64,000 bases of DNA from positions 1,178,001 through 1,242,000 of the forward strand of contig JAWKRG010000002.1 in the NCBI GenBank assembly GCA_041389725.1, read 5' to 3'. The notes beneath the pieces are model-generated. The model had not been told where the DNA came from, did no database searches, and was given only the letters and a program-made list of their open reading frames with translations. The position numbers and the translations under genes were made by a program. How positions within the stretch are numbered: the stretch's first letter is position 1; every line of letters begins with the position of its first letter. The stretch comes from Polyangiaceae bacterium (GTDB lineage: Bacteria; Myxococcota_A; Polyangia; Polyangiales; Polyangiaceae). This document shows, piece by piece, positions 52,933 through 61,287 of the stretch.

Positions 52933-54459
52933 ATGAGGATGCGACACATAGCGGCGAGTCGATACTTGTGCACCTTCGCAGCGCTAGCGCTAGCGACTGT
53001 CTACGGCTGCTCTGACGATTCCAGCGGCGATACCACAGGGTCCGCGGGAGATTCGGGAACCGGCGGCTCGGCTAGCGGAGGAACGGCGGGAAGTGGAGGC
53101 GGCGCGGGCGACGCCTCGACGGATGCGCCCATTCCGGATGCGGGACCGCCGCCGCAGAGCTGCTACGACTACCGCCTCGACCCGGTCGAGGAGGGACTGG
53201 ACTGCGGAGGACCCTGCGCGCCCTGCGACCAACTCGAGACGGCGAAATACTACGTCGCGACGGACGGCGACGACGCCAACCCCGGCACGATCGACAAGCC
53301 CTTTGCCACCTGGCAAAAGCTTCGCGACGTGATGCAACCTGGTGACCTCGCCTACATCCGCGGCGGCACCTACAAGAGCAAGCTGCCCGGCGACACCTAC
53401 GCCCACTGTCAATGGCAGGGCATCTCGGGCACGGAGCAAGCCCGCATCCGCATCTTCGCCTATCCCGGCGAACAACCCGTACTCGACCTGAGCGACGTCT
53501 CGTCGACCACGGCCGCCAATGGCGTCGTGCTGCAGGGGGTGAACTACCTGTGGGTCCGCGGGCTACGCATCACCGGACTCGCACAGAACGCCGGACAGCC
53601 GACCCAAGCGGGCATGGGCATATTGGAATCGGACAACAACATCGTCGAGCACGTGGAGATCGACAACATCGGCGGCTACGGCCTCTACATCGGCACCAAC
53701 TCCGATGACAACCTGATCCTCAACTCCGACGCACACCACTGCGGTGACCTGTTCAATAACAACGGCGAAGGCGCGAACGGCTTCATGCAGACCGGCAACA
53801 CGGGCGGCCAGCGCAACGTGTTCTCGGGCTGTCGCGCATGGTGGATCAGCGACGACGGCTTCGACCTGTTCGCCGAAGACGGGGAGGTCACCATCGAGAA
53901 CTGCTGGGCGTTCTGGAATGGCTACGTCGCAGGCAAGTTCGACGAAGCTGGGGATGGCATGGGCTTCAAGCTAGGCCCCACCTCGAGCGATCAGTCGGGC
54001 AAAGTGCAGCGCTTCATTCGTAACAACCTGGCCGCTGCGAATCGCTCCGGCGGCTTCGACCAGAATGATGCCAACACCGGCTTCGTGTTCCACAACAATC
54101 TCTCCTACGGTCACCTGGCGCCGGACTTCGGCTTCGGTTGGTTCTGGGACTACCATCCCGGTGAGCCGTCCCACGAGTTCCGCAACAACGTTTCCTACGC
54201 CAATCGCGTGGACCTGTATTCGTCCAAGACCAAGTGGACCGACGACCACAATTCCTGGAACGGTATCACCGTCAAGGATAGTGACTTCGAGAGTCTAGAC
54301 GTGTCGCTGTTGGCGTCGCCTCGCCGTCCGGGTGGGCGACTGCCCATCGTGAAAGCGTTTCGACCGAGTGCCGGTTCGGCGTTGATCGACAAGGGCGTGG
54401 ACGTTGGACTGCCATACTTGGGCAAGGCTCCCGACCTCGGTCCCTTTGAACGCGAGTAG
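52933..54459 (+). CDS. Lipoprotein with right-handed beta-helix (pectate-lyase-like)
   Basis: 508 aa. Signal peptide with lipobox TVYGCS, a Gly/Ser/Thr-rich linker, a short Cys module (EEGLDCGGPCAPC), then the main domain starting at KYYVATDGDDANPGTIDKP, the usual opening of PL9-like or DUF1565-type beta-helix proteins. Repeated N-rich turns (LWVRGLRITG, NNIVEHVEIDNIGGYGLYIG, NLILNSDAHHCGD) follow the helix coils. Such proteins degrade or bind acidic polysaccharides; no catalytic residues can be named with certainty. It lies near a sugar-utilisation operon. Confidence 0.8.
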   Translation: MRMRHIAASRYLCTFAALALATVYGCSDDSSGDTTGSAGDSGTGGSASGGTAGSGGGAGDASTDAPIPDAGPPPQSCYDYRLDPVEEGLDCGGPCAPCDQLETAKYYVATDGDDANPGTIDKPFATWQKLRDVMQPGDLAYIRGGTYKSKLPGDTYAHCQWQGISGTEQARIRIFAYPGEQPVLDLSDVSSTTAANGVVLQGVNYLWVRGLRITGLAQNAGQPTQAGMGILESDNNIVEHVEIDNIGGYGLYIGTNSDDNLILNSDAHHCGDLFNNNGEGANGFMQTGNTGGQRNVFSGCRAWWISDDGFDLFAEDGEVTIENCWAFWNGYVAGKFDEAGDGMGFKLGPTSSDQSGKVQRFIRNNLAAANRSGGFDQNDANTGFVFHNNLSYGHLAPDFGFGWFWDYHPGEPSHEFRNNVSYANRVDLYSSKTKWTDDHNSWNGITVKDSDFESLDVSLLASPRRPGGRLPIVKAFRPSAGSALIDKGVDVGLPYLGKAPDLGPFERE

Positions 54460-54536
54460 GCAGGCGAGTCTCACCGACAAGGCTTCGCATGCCGCCGCGC
54501 GGCACGCGCGTAGACGCTGGCGCGACGCGCACACCT

Positions 54537-56135
54537 TCAGTGGGAGCGACGACGCCTGCGCAGAACGAGCAGCGACAGCCCTAGCAGCGCCAGAGCACCG
54601 CCCGATCGAGGTGCCGATCCGCTCGCGCTTCGGCACGCGCATCCTTGACCGTCGTCTTCGTCGGTCAGCGCGGCGCCCTTGCCGACGTCGCCCAGATCGC
54701 CCTCTGCACAGGCTTCCCCCTCGCCCTTTGCGTTTTCTTTCTGGTCGGCATTGGAGACCGTCGGGCAGTTGTCGACCGCGTTGAACACTCCGTCGCTGTC
54801 GAGATCGTCGTCGCATTCGTCCCCAACGCCGTCTTCGTCCGCGTCGTCCTGGTTCGCGGTCGCAATCGTGGGGCACAAGTCCTCCGCATTGGGCATGCCG
54901 TCGTTGTCAATGTCGTCGTCGCAAGCGTCGCCTTGACCATCGCCGTCCGTGTCGGTCTGGTTGGCGTCGGCCACCGTCGGACACTTGTCTTGGGCGTCCA
55001 TCACGCCATCGGCGTCGTCGTCTGCGTCGCAGGCATCGCCTTGCCCATCACCGTCGGTATCCGCCTGCTCCGGGTTCCCAACCTTGGGGCAGTTGTCGGA
55101 AGCGTCGAGCAACCCGTCGCCATCGTCGTCGGTGACGCATGCGTCGCCCTTGCCATCCTGGTCGGCGTCTGCTTGTCCGGCGTTTTTCACCTTCGGGCAG
55201 TTGTCGTCCGCATCAGTGACCCCGTCGCCGTCGTCGTCCTTGTCGCAGGCGTCGCCCTCACCGTCCTTGTCGGTGTCGAGCTGACCCTTGTTCGCAACCA
55301 AGACGCAGTTGTCTTTGCTATCCGCAATCTTGTCGTTGTCGTCGTCGCTGTCGCAAGCATTGCCCTTGCCGTCTTTGTCCGTGTCGGTCTGGCTCGCGTT
55401 CTTGGTGGTGGGGCAGTTGTCCTTCGTGTCTGCGACGCCGTCGTTGTCGTCGTCGCTGTCACAGGCGTTGCCCTTGCCGTCCTTGTCCGTGTCGGTCTGG
55501 CTCGCGTTCTTGGTGGTGGGGCAGTTGTCCTTGGCGTCCGCGATGCCATCGCCGTCCTTGTCTTGGATATCGACGACGTTGTTGCGCCGAATGGCCTTGT
55601 AGCTCGAACTGATGCTGCGCCCGCCACGAACGCAGCCATAGCTGCAGCCCTTGCACTCGATGGCGGTAGCCCAACCCCAGGGATCACCGCTTTCGTACAG
55701 GAAGATGTGTCCAGCCCCGTTCGTGTTGTAGACGAACGCATCGGCCTTCTTGGCACTACCGCGCGAGATGTTGGACCAGTGGTAGGTGTAGTTGTCGAAG
55801 TAGTACGTGGAATAGGGATGCGCGTCCGTCGACACGCTGATGGCGTTCGGTACCTGCCATGCCTTGGCCACGAAACCCGAGCAGTCCGCGCCGTAGGAAC
55901 CCGAGTGTGAGCAACCGGGGCAACTGCCCGAGCAGGATCCGTAGCTCTTGCTGGTCGTGCTCCAGCGCCCGTGTCCCCACCAGTAGCTGAATCCCACGAC
56001 GCCCTTGCCGCGAGCAATGATCTCGTCACGGGTCATGGCGGGGGGCGCCGCGAATGCGGCTGCCGCTGCGGTCGTGATGCAGAGCGCGGCCGCGGCCTTC
56101 AGCAACGCACGCGAAGCAGGCAGATGCCGGGTCAC
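54537..56135 (-). CDS. NlpC/P60-like amidase with eight thrombospondin type-3 repeats and MYXO-CTERM-like tail
   Basis: 532 aa. Signal peptide ending AFA, then a domain with the catalytic Cys in YGADCSGFVAKAW and a His in GAGHIFLYESG, the NlpC/P60 layout, and many extra cysteines. Eight calcium-binding TSP3 repeats follow (DNCPxxxNxxQxDxDxDGxG pattern); two are almost identical in DNA. The end has a GCACRS segment, a short hydrophobic helix and an arginine-rich tail, the MYXO-CTERM sorting signal. This suggests a surface-anchored peptidoglycan or protein hydrolase. The GTG start overlaps the stop of the upstream gene (GTGA). Confidence 0.85.
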   Translation of the reverse strand: MTRHLPASRALLKAAAALCITTAAAAAFAAPPAMTRDEIIARGKGVVGFSYWWGHGRWSTTSKSYGSCSGSCPGCSHSGSYGADCSGFVAKAWQVPNAISVSTDAHPYSTYYFDNYTYHWSNISRGSAKKADAFVYNTNGAGHIFLYESGDPWGWATAIECKGCSYGCVRGGRSISSSYKAIRRNNVVDIQDKDGDGIADAKDNCPTTKNASQTDTDKDGKGNACDSDDDNDGVADTKDNCPTTKNASQTDTDKDGKGNACDSDDDNDKIADSKDNCVLVANKGQLDTDKDGEGDACDKDDDGDGVTDADDNCPKVKNAGQADADQDGKGDACVTDDDGDGLLDASDNCPKVGNPEQADTDGDGQGDACDADDDADGVMDAQDKCPTVADANQTDTDGDGQGDACDDDIDNDGMPNAEDLCPTIATANQDDADEDGVGDECDDDLDSDGVFNAVDNCPTVSNADQKENAKGEGEACAEGDLGDVGKGAALTDEDDGQGCACRSASGSAPRSGGALALLGLSLLVLRRRRRSH

Positions 56136-57304
56136 AGCCGTACCCTCCTCAGCGTCACGCCCTCGCTTTGATAGGCCAGATGGTAGAGCACGCCGTCCGC
56201 CCCCAGCCGAATGCGGCGAAAGCTCTCTTCGGGTCCGGTGCTGGCCGGTAGCGTGATGCGCGACAGTTCCGCGCCGTTTGGCGCCAAGAGCACCACCGCT
56301 TCTTCCGCACGCACCAAGTCGAAGGGCGGTGTGGGCGACTCCTCGATCAGACTCACGCCCAGGGCAATGCGCCCCTGCGCGTCGGTCTCCAAGGACAGCA
56401 CCTGCCACACGCCGAGCTGGAAGGTCAGCTTCGCCAAGGCCTCCGCTGGAACGCCGGGACGCTTCTGCGCCAGGAACACGGCGTGATCACCGCGCTTGGA
56501 CGCGCGCAAGACACCGTTCGCGCCGAAGCGGCCCTGCACGATCTCACGATCTTCCAAGGCGTTGCCGTCGGCGTCGGCAATGCGCACCAGGTTCTGATGC
56601 TTCACCTCCACCCAAGTGCCGTCGTCGCGCTGAAAGAGCGCCGTGACGTCACCGCCCTCGGGCACCCCTTGCCCAACCAGTGCGATCTCGTGGGTCGTGC
56701 GTCCTTCGCCGTCCACATAGGCGACGGTCTGAGTGACCAATCGATCGAGCACCGCGAGTCCGGAGTTCCGGGTGAGTACCACGTCTTGGTACGTGTCGGC
56801 GGGCAACGGAATGCTGCGCGGCTGCTCCGCGCCGAACACCTCCACGCGACTGTTGACTTGATCGAGTACGAAAGCGCGTCCTCGGTCGTCCACCGCGAAG
56901 CTCATCGGCCCTTCCGGCGATGACTCGTTTGCGGCCTTCCGCCCCAGCTGACCCGGTCCGCTCCCCCAGGGCGCGGTGAACACGGTCTGTACGGGGTAGA
57001 GCGTCGTCGTCGGCGTAGCTGCGTTCGAAACGGGGCTTGTCGAAGCCTCGACAACGACGGGCGTCTCCGCCTTGGCTCCGGCCGGCTGCACGCTGATTGG
57101 TGGCGCGGCGGTGGAGCGCGCAGCACCGCGCGCGTGTTCGACATCGGCGCGCTGGGAGACGGCACGAGCCGCGGGCGTTCGTGTCGCTCTGTCGACGCGG
57201 TCGCGCAACAGCCCAGCCGCAAGCACAAGGGCGCCCGCGGCGGTCCCAACCGCGGCAGCCCGTCGTAGACTTGGACGCATACGCACTTGCTTCGCAAGGC
57301 GCAT
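56132..57304 (-). CDS. Membrane-anchored beta-propeller-like protein
   Basis: About 390 aa. A signal-anchor helix near residues 12-32 (AAAVGTAAGALVLAAGLL) is followed by a Pro/Ala/Thr-rich linker and a domain with repeated four-strand units of beta-propeller type (PMSFAVDDRGRAFVLDQVNSR resembles an NHL repeat, and GLAVLDRLVTQTVAYVDGEG another). No enzymatic motif. The start is uncertain (57304 or 57280). Its stop overlaps the NlpC/P60 gene start, so the two are cotranslated; it may present or regulate the hydrolase at the surface. Confidence 0.7.
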   Translation of the reverse strand: MRLAKQVRMRPSLRRAAAVGTAAGALVLAAGLLRDRVDRATRTPAARAVSQRADVEHARGAARSTAAPPISVQPAGAKAETPVVVEASTSPVSNAATPTTTLYPVQTVFTAPWGSGPGQLGRKAANESSPEGPMSFAVDDRGRAFVLDQVNSRVEVFGAEQPRSIPLPADTYQDVVLTRNSGLAVLDRLVTQTVAYVDGEGRTTHEIALVGQGVPEGGDVTALFQRDDGTWVEVKHQNLVRIADADGNALEDREIVQGRFGANGVLRASKRGDHAVFLAQKRPGVPAEALAKLTFQLGVWQVLSLETDAQGRIALGVSLIEESPTPPFDLVRAEEAVVLLAPNGAELSRITLPASTGPEESFRRIRLGADGVLYHLAYQSEGVTLRRVRL

Positions 57305-57519
57305 GCCATCGAGGCGCAGCCATTTTCTCTTGGGAAGTAGCCTCGTGTTCGGCGGACGCATCGGTCGACGCCAACCGCGGGTTGGCAGTACCGCGGTGCA
57401 CCCACTTCTCGCGGCTCGGCGGATCGGCAGCCCACTCAGCCGCGCTCAGATGGCGCGCGAACGCCCACCACACAGCTGGCGCGTTGCATCACCCGCGGTC
57501 CGTGTACATGTTCCTCGTC

Positions 57520-57948
57520 ATGAATCACCACCGCTGCAAGAACTGCGGCGCGTTCAACCGCGTGCCGCCGTCTGGAGGCAAAACGCCTGTATGCGGCCGC
57601 TGCAAACAGCGCCTGGACACGACTGGCGCACCTCAGGAGGTCAATGGCGAGGAACTGGCACGCGCCCTGGACGCATCGCCGGTTCCCGTGCTGGTCGACT
57701 TCTGGGCTCCATGGTGCGGACCATGCCGAATGGCGGCGCCGATACTGGACACCATCGCCAGGAGCAACGCAGGTCGAATCTCAGTGCTGAAACTGAACAC
57801 CGATGCCAACCAGAACGCGGCGGCACGTCATGGGGTGCAAGGCATACCGCTGTTCGTGATGTTTCGCGGTGGCCGCGAGGCCGCGCGTCAAACTGGGCTT
57901 CTCCCGCAACCCGCGTTCGAGCGATGGGTCGCGCAGGTGAGCACCTAG
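57520..57948 (+). CDS. trxC: Thioredoxin with N-terminal zinc ribbon (TrxC-like)
   Basis: 142 aa. The first 30 residues carry two CxxC pairs (CKNCGAFN and CGRCKQ) that bind zinc, as in E. coli Trx2. The thioredoxin core follows with the redox motif DFWAPWCGPCRMAAP and the cis-proline VQGIPLFVMF. It reduces cytoplasmic disulphides. ATG 57520 is chosen, although ATG 57508, four codons earlier, is also possible. It is divergent from the propeller gene and converges with the AraC-like regulator. Confidence 0.92.
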   Translation: MNHHRCKNCGAFNRVPPSGGKTPVCGRCKQRLDTTGAPQEVNGEELARALDASPVPVLVDFWAPWCGPCRMAAPILDTIARSNAGRISVLKLNTDANQNAAARHGVQGIPLFVMFRGGREAARQTGLLPQPAFERWVAQVST

Positions 57949-57973
57949 CAGCTGCTTCGAGTCCGCCCGCCCA

Positions 57974-58873
57974 CTACGAGACCGGCGCCAACTCCGCAAG
58001 ACGTTGCGCGATCTGACCTGGTGCTGGCAGTCCCGCTCGCTGGAAGGCGTGGCACATCGCGGCCACGGAGCGATAGCCGACCAAGTCGCTGACCAGTCTT
58101 GGACTCGCATCGGGATGAGAAAGGAATAGCACCGCGATCAACTGCCTGTAGAAGTCGCGCTGGCTGCGCCAGTCGTCGACACCATCGTACATGCGGTACT
58201 TCGCGGCAAGTGCGCCGATACGACGATGCAGCGTGCGTCTGGAGCAGACGAGGCGCGACTCCAGATCCGTCAAGTCCGGACGCTGGTCCAATCGCTCCAA
58301 GGATTGGTCCATCGCGCTCCACAACTCCTGCTCGTCGTCCGTCGGCATCACACCGATGGATGCAATCGCTTCGGACCTGAGTGGCAAGCCCGCATGGCTG
58401 AAGACGCAGAGGGCACGCGATGCGGTCTCGCACAGCCTATCGAACTGGCCACTGTCGCGGCGATCCCCAGCGGGATGCGGCAATGCCTCCGCGAGCTCCT
58501 GGGCGGCAGCAAGACATTCGGCGTCGAGCTTGATGACACGGGGCGCCGAGGAAGCGCCCGAGCCCTCGCTATCTATCTCGAGAACGAAGGTAGTCGCAGA
58601 ACGTCCTCGCACGTCTCCCAGGCGCGGAATGAACACGACTTCGCCTTGGTGCGCGTGCAGCGTAAAGCCGTCCCCAAACTCCCAAGATTCGCCTTGCAGC
58701 AGGAACATGAGGCGCGAACGATCCGCTCGCACCGGGGGAACCGTGATGCGCTCGTCCTGCACCACGCCCTGTAGCAGCACGCTTCGCATCACCAGCTCGG
58801 GCGCGATGGCGCGATGCAGTTCGAGGTGAACCCCCGCCAGGGGAGGCGTGTGGATGCGATGAGACACGAGCAT
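57974..58873 (-). CDS. AraC-like transcription regulator
   Basis: 299 aa. The N-terminal 100 residues form a cupin-like sensing domain (LLQGESWEFGDGFTLHAHQGEVVFI). The C-terminal part has two helix-turn-helix elements of the AraC kind: SRLVCSRRTLHRRIGALAA, then a long helix and LVSDLVGYRSVAAMCHAFQRAG. The usual central residues are retained in the second helix-turn-helix. It may control the neighbouring alpha/beta-hydrolase gene, which is divergent from it, or the sugar genes. ATG 58873 is the only start before the cupin. Confidence 0.82.
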   Translation of the reverse strand: MLVSHRIHTPPLAGVHLELHRAIAPELVMRSVLLQGVVQDERITVPPVRADRSRLMFLLQGESWEFGDGFTLHAHQGEVVFIPRLGDVRGRSATTFVLEIDSEGSGASSAPRVIKLDAECLAAAQELAEALPHPAGDRRDSGQFDRLCETASRALCVFSHAGLPLRSEAIASIGVMPTDDEQELWSAMDQSLERLDQRPDLTDLESRLVCSRRTLHRRIGALAAKYRMYDGVDDWRSQRDFYRQLIAVLFLSHPDASPRLVSDLVGYRSVAAMCHAFQRAGLPAPGQIAQRLAELAPVS

Positions 58874-58945
58874 GGCGACGAGCCGCAGAAGGCTGTCCCA
58901 TCGTATCAATGGCCACGAGCCGCGCCGGGAGCTATCTCTCCCACC

Positions 58946-59995
58946 ATGACTCGCTTGTTGTTGGGTTTCGCCCTGTTTTGCTTCTTGCCTGGCTGCGGTG
59001 ATGACGGTGATTCCGCTGGCAGCCCGGGGACCGGAGGCCTGGCGGGAGCGGGGTCTGGGGGTATGGCCGGGGTCGGGGCAGGCGGCAGCGGCGGGCAGGT
59101 CTGCGTCGCGCCCGGCAGCGAGTCCGTGAGTGTGCAGAACGACTACGGGACACTTGGTGGCGTGCTCGAGGTCCCGGCGGCCTGCCCCGATACCGTCGTA
59201 CTCTTCCTTTCGGGCTCGGGCTCGCAAGATCGAGACGGCAATGCCTACGGCAGTGCGACGGACATGTACAAGACCGTCGCGACTGCATTACGCGACAGCG
59301 CCGGCGTGGCCACGCTTCGCTTCGACGACCATGGCATCAAAGACAGCGTGAGTGCTGCGCCAGCCCTGAAGGACTTCACTTTCGATTTGGAGGTCCGCGA
59401 TGCCGCTCGTTGGGTCGAGTGGTTGCGCACGGATGGCCGCTTCTCGAAGGTGGTCATCGCCGGTCACAGTCAGGGGTCGCTCACTGGAATCCTCGCGGAT
59501 CGGCAGGCGCCCATCGACGGCTTCATTTCGCTCGCTGGCGCGGGCCGACCGGTGGGCAAGCTCATCATCGAGCAGGTGCAAGCCAAGCTGTCTGGGGCGC
59601 AGCTGGACGAGTTGAAGCAGGCCGTTGCAGATCTGGAGGCGGGAAAGCTACCGGGCCCTCTGACCCCGCCCTTGGATCAGATCATTCCGACGGACACTCA
59701 GCCCTACCTCGTCACCTGGATGAAGTGGGATCCCGCGGCCGAGGTCGCCAATTTGAAGGCACCCACGATCATCGCGCAAGGCACGACGGATCGTCAGGTG
59801 AAAGTGTCGGATGCGGAAGCCCTGGCTACGGCCAAACCCGATGCGCAGCTGCTGATCGTGAACGACATGTGCCACACCCTCAAGCAAGCCACCTGGGACA
59901 CCGCGCAGCAGAAGGCGGCCTACACGGACCCGAGCGTCCCGCTGGCAGCAGGCCTCGTCGACGGGCTGGCGACTTTCCTCACTACACTGCCGTGA
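58946..59995 (+). CDS. Alpha/beta-hydrolase lipoprotein
   Basis: 349 aa. Signal peptide with lipobox FLPGCG (about 12-17), a Gly-rich linker, then an alpha/beta-hydrolase core: VLFLSGSGSQDRDG near the oxyanion hole, nucleophile elbow AGHSQGS, an acidic residue in a GTTDRQV segment, and catalytic His in NDMCHTLKQ. A lipoprotein esterase or peptidase of the outer cell surface is the natural reading; the substrate is unknown. ATG 58946 follows GGGAG. The divergent AraC-like gene may regulate it. Confidence 0.85.
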   Translation: MTRLLLGFALFCFLPGCGDDGDSAGSPGTGGLAGAGSGGMAGVGAGGSGGQVCVAPGSESVSVQNDYGTLGGVLEVPAACPDTVVLFLSGSGSQDRDGNAYGSATDMYKTVATALRDSAGVATLRFDDHGIKDSVSAAPALKDFTFDLEVRDAARWVEWLRTDGRFSKVVIAGHSQGSLTGILADRQAPIDGFISLAGAGRPVGKLIIEQVQAKLSGAQLDELKQAVADLEAGKLPGPLTPPLDQIIPTDTQPYLVTWMKWDPAAEVANLKAPTIIAQGTTDRQVKVSDAEALATAKPDAQLLIVNDMCHTLKQATWDTAQQKAAYTDPSVPLAAGLVDGLATFLTTLP

Positions 59996-60070
59996 GGCAG
60001 GCCTTCTCGCCGACGCGCGCGGCGAAGCCATACGTACGAAGCACCGATATTCTCGATGAAACCCGGGCAC

Positions 60071-60289
60071 TAGTGCCGTGTCTCAGAATTCGAAATCCGA
60101 ATTCTGAGCGGGCGCTTCGCGCCCGTGCGCTGCTTCGCAGCGCGGGCACTGGCGTCATCGAGGGCGTCCCGCCCCCGGAATCCGGCTCCGCCGGTTTCTA
60201 AGCCCCCCGGATTCGCTTCGCGAATCCACTAGTGCTGCGTCTACTGGGCGCTTTGATACTGGATTGCGACTTCGGGGACGCAGCACTAA
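60071..60289. repeat. 219-bp dispersed structured repeat, copy 2
   Basis: Second copy of the repeat at 18487-18705, same length and orientation, with only scattered base differences. It keeps the EcoRI-type palindromes (CAGAATTCG with CGAATTCTG), the two inner hairpins and the terminal 60-bp module. The right end, read on the minus strand as TTAGTGCTGCG, supplies the TAG stop codon of the ABC permease gene. No target duplication is visible when its flanks are compared with those of copy 1. Confidence 0.93.
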
Positions 60290-61287
60290 CCTTCGCGGGC
60301 TCGTGAGCGCATCACCATTTGGAATAGCACTGCGGCGATGATGATCACGCCCGTGAGCATCAGCCGAGCCTCGGTGCTGAAGGCGTTCAGGCTGAGCACC
60401 TTCTGCAGGGTGCCCAAGGTGAGCGCGCCGATCAGGGTGAGCCCGATGCCGCCGCGCCCCCCCATCAAGCTCGTGCCCCCGAGCACTACCATGGCGATGG
60501 CGTCGAGTTCGTAGCCGAGGCCCGTTTCGGGGTCGCCGTGCGTTTCCTGCGCTGCCTGGCAAATGCCCGCCACCGCGGACAGCACCCCGGCGAAGGCGTA
60601 GGCGAAGATCAGCGTCGCGCGCACTGGCACGCCGGACAGCCGCGCCGCCTCGGCCGAGCCGCCCACGGCGTACAGATAGCGCCCCATCTCCAGGCGCGCG
60701 AGGATGAACCAGGTCAAGGCGGCACACCCGAGAAACACGAGCGTGACGACGGATACGTTGTCGCCGAGCACGCGCGCATCGATGGTCTCGAAGATGGCGG
60801 GCTGCGGCACGCTGACGAAGCTGCCGTCGGCGACCTGAAAGCTGGAGGTGACCTTCTTGCCGTCGGCCAATTGCTTTGCCAAGCCACGCGCGAACACCAT
60901 GCTAGCGAGAGTCACGACGAAAGCCTGAATGCGTGGCAGCGCCACCAGCACGCCATTGACCGCACCGACGCTCAGGCCGACGCCAAGGGTCACGACCACG
61001 GCCAGAGCCGCCGACCAACCGAGCGGCATGGTGAAGAGGGCGAAGGACACAGCGCTGAGGGCAAGCACGCTACCGACGGAGAGATCGATGCCCGCGGTGA
61101 TGATCACGACGGTCATTCCGCAGGCCAGAATGCCGTGGACACTGATCTCGCGCAGCATGGCGCGGTGGGTCTGCCACTCGAAAAAGGCCCCATCGCGATT
61201 GAAGATCGCGCCGACCAAGGCAACCGCCAGCAGCGGCAGCAGAGCGCGAAGCGCCGGATGAGCAAGCGCCCGACGCCAGGCCGTCAC
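60286..61287 (-). CDS. Ribose-type ABC transporter permease
   Basis: 333 aa with about ten membrane helices. The RbsC-like signature GMTVVIITAGIDLSVGSVLALS is followed by VALPRIQAFVVTLASMVFARG and, near the end, DAIAMVVLGGTSLMGGRGGIGLTLIGAL. It imports a pentose or hexose. The start overlaps the ATPase stop (ATGA), giving a two-gene unit without a binding protein. Its TAG stop lies inside the second copy of the 219-bp repeat. Confidence 0.93.
   Translation of the reverse strand: MTAWRRALAHPALRALLPLLAVALVGAIFNRDGAFFEWQTHRAMLREISVHGILACGMTVVIITAGIDLSVGSVLALSAVSFALFTMPLGWSAALAVVVTLGVGLSVGAVNGVLVALPRIQAFVVTLASMVFARGLAKQLADGKKVTSSFQVADGSFVSVPQPAIFETIDARVLGDNVSVVTLVFLGCAALTWFILARLEMGRYLYAVGGSAEAARLSGVPVRATLIFAYAFAGVLSAVAGICQAAQETHGDPETGLGYELDAIAMVVLGGTSLMGGRGGIGLTLIGALTLGTLQKVLSLNAFSTEARLMLTGVIIIAAVLFQMVMRSRAREG

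Noticed and set aside
54645..55910. Long open frame (421 codons) on the plus strand
   Set aside because: It is the antisense of the thrombospondin-repeat gene. The Val-rich repetitive product mirrors the Asp-rich repeat codons and has no independent support.
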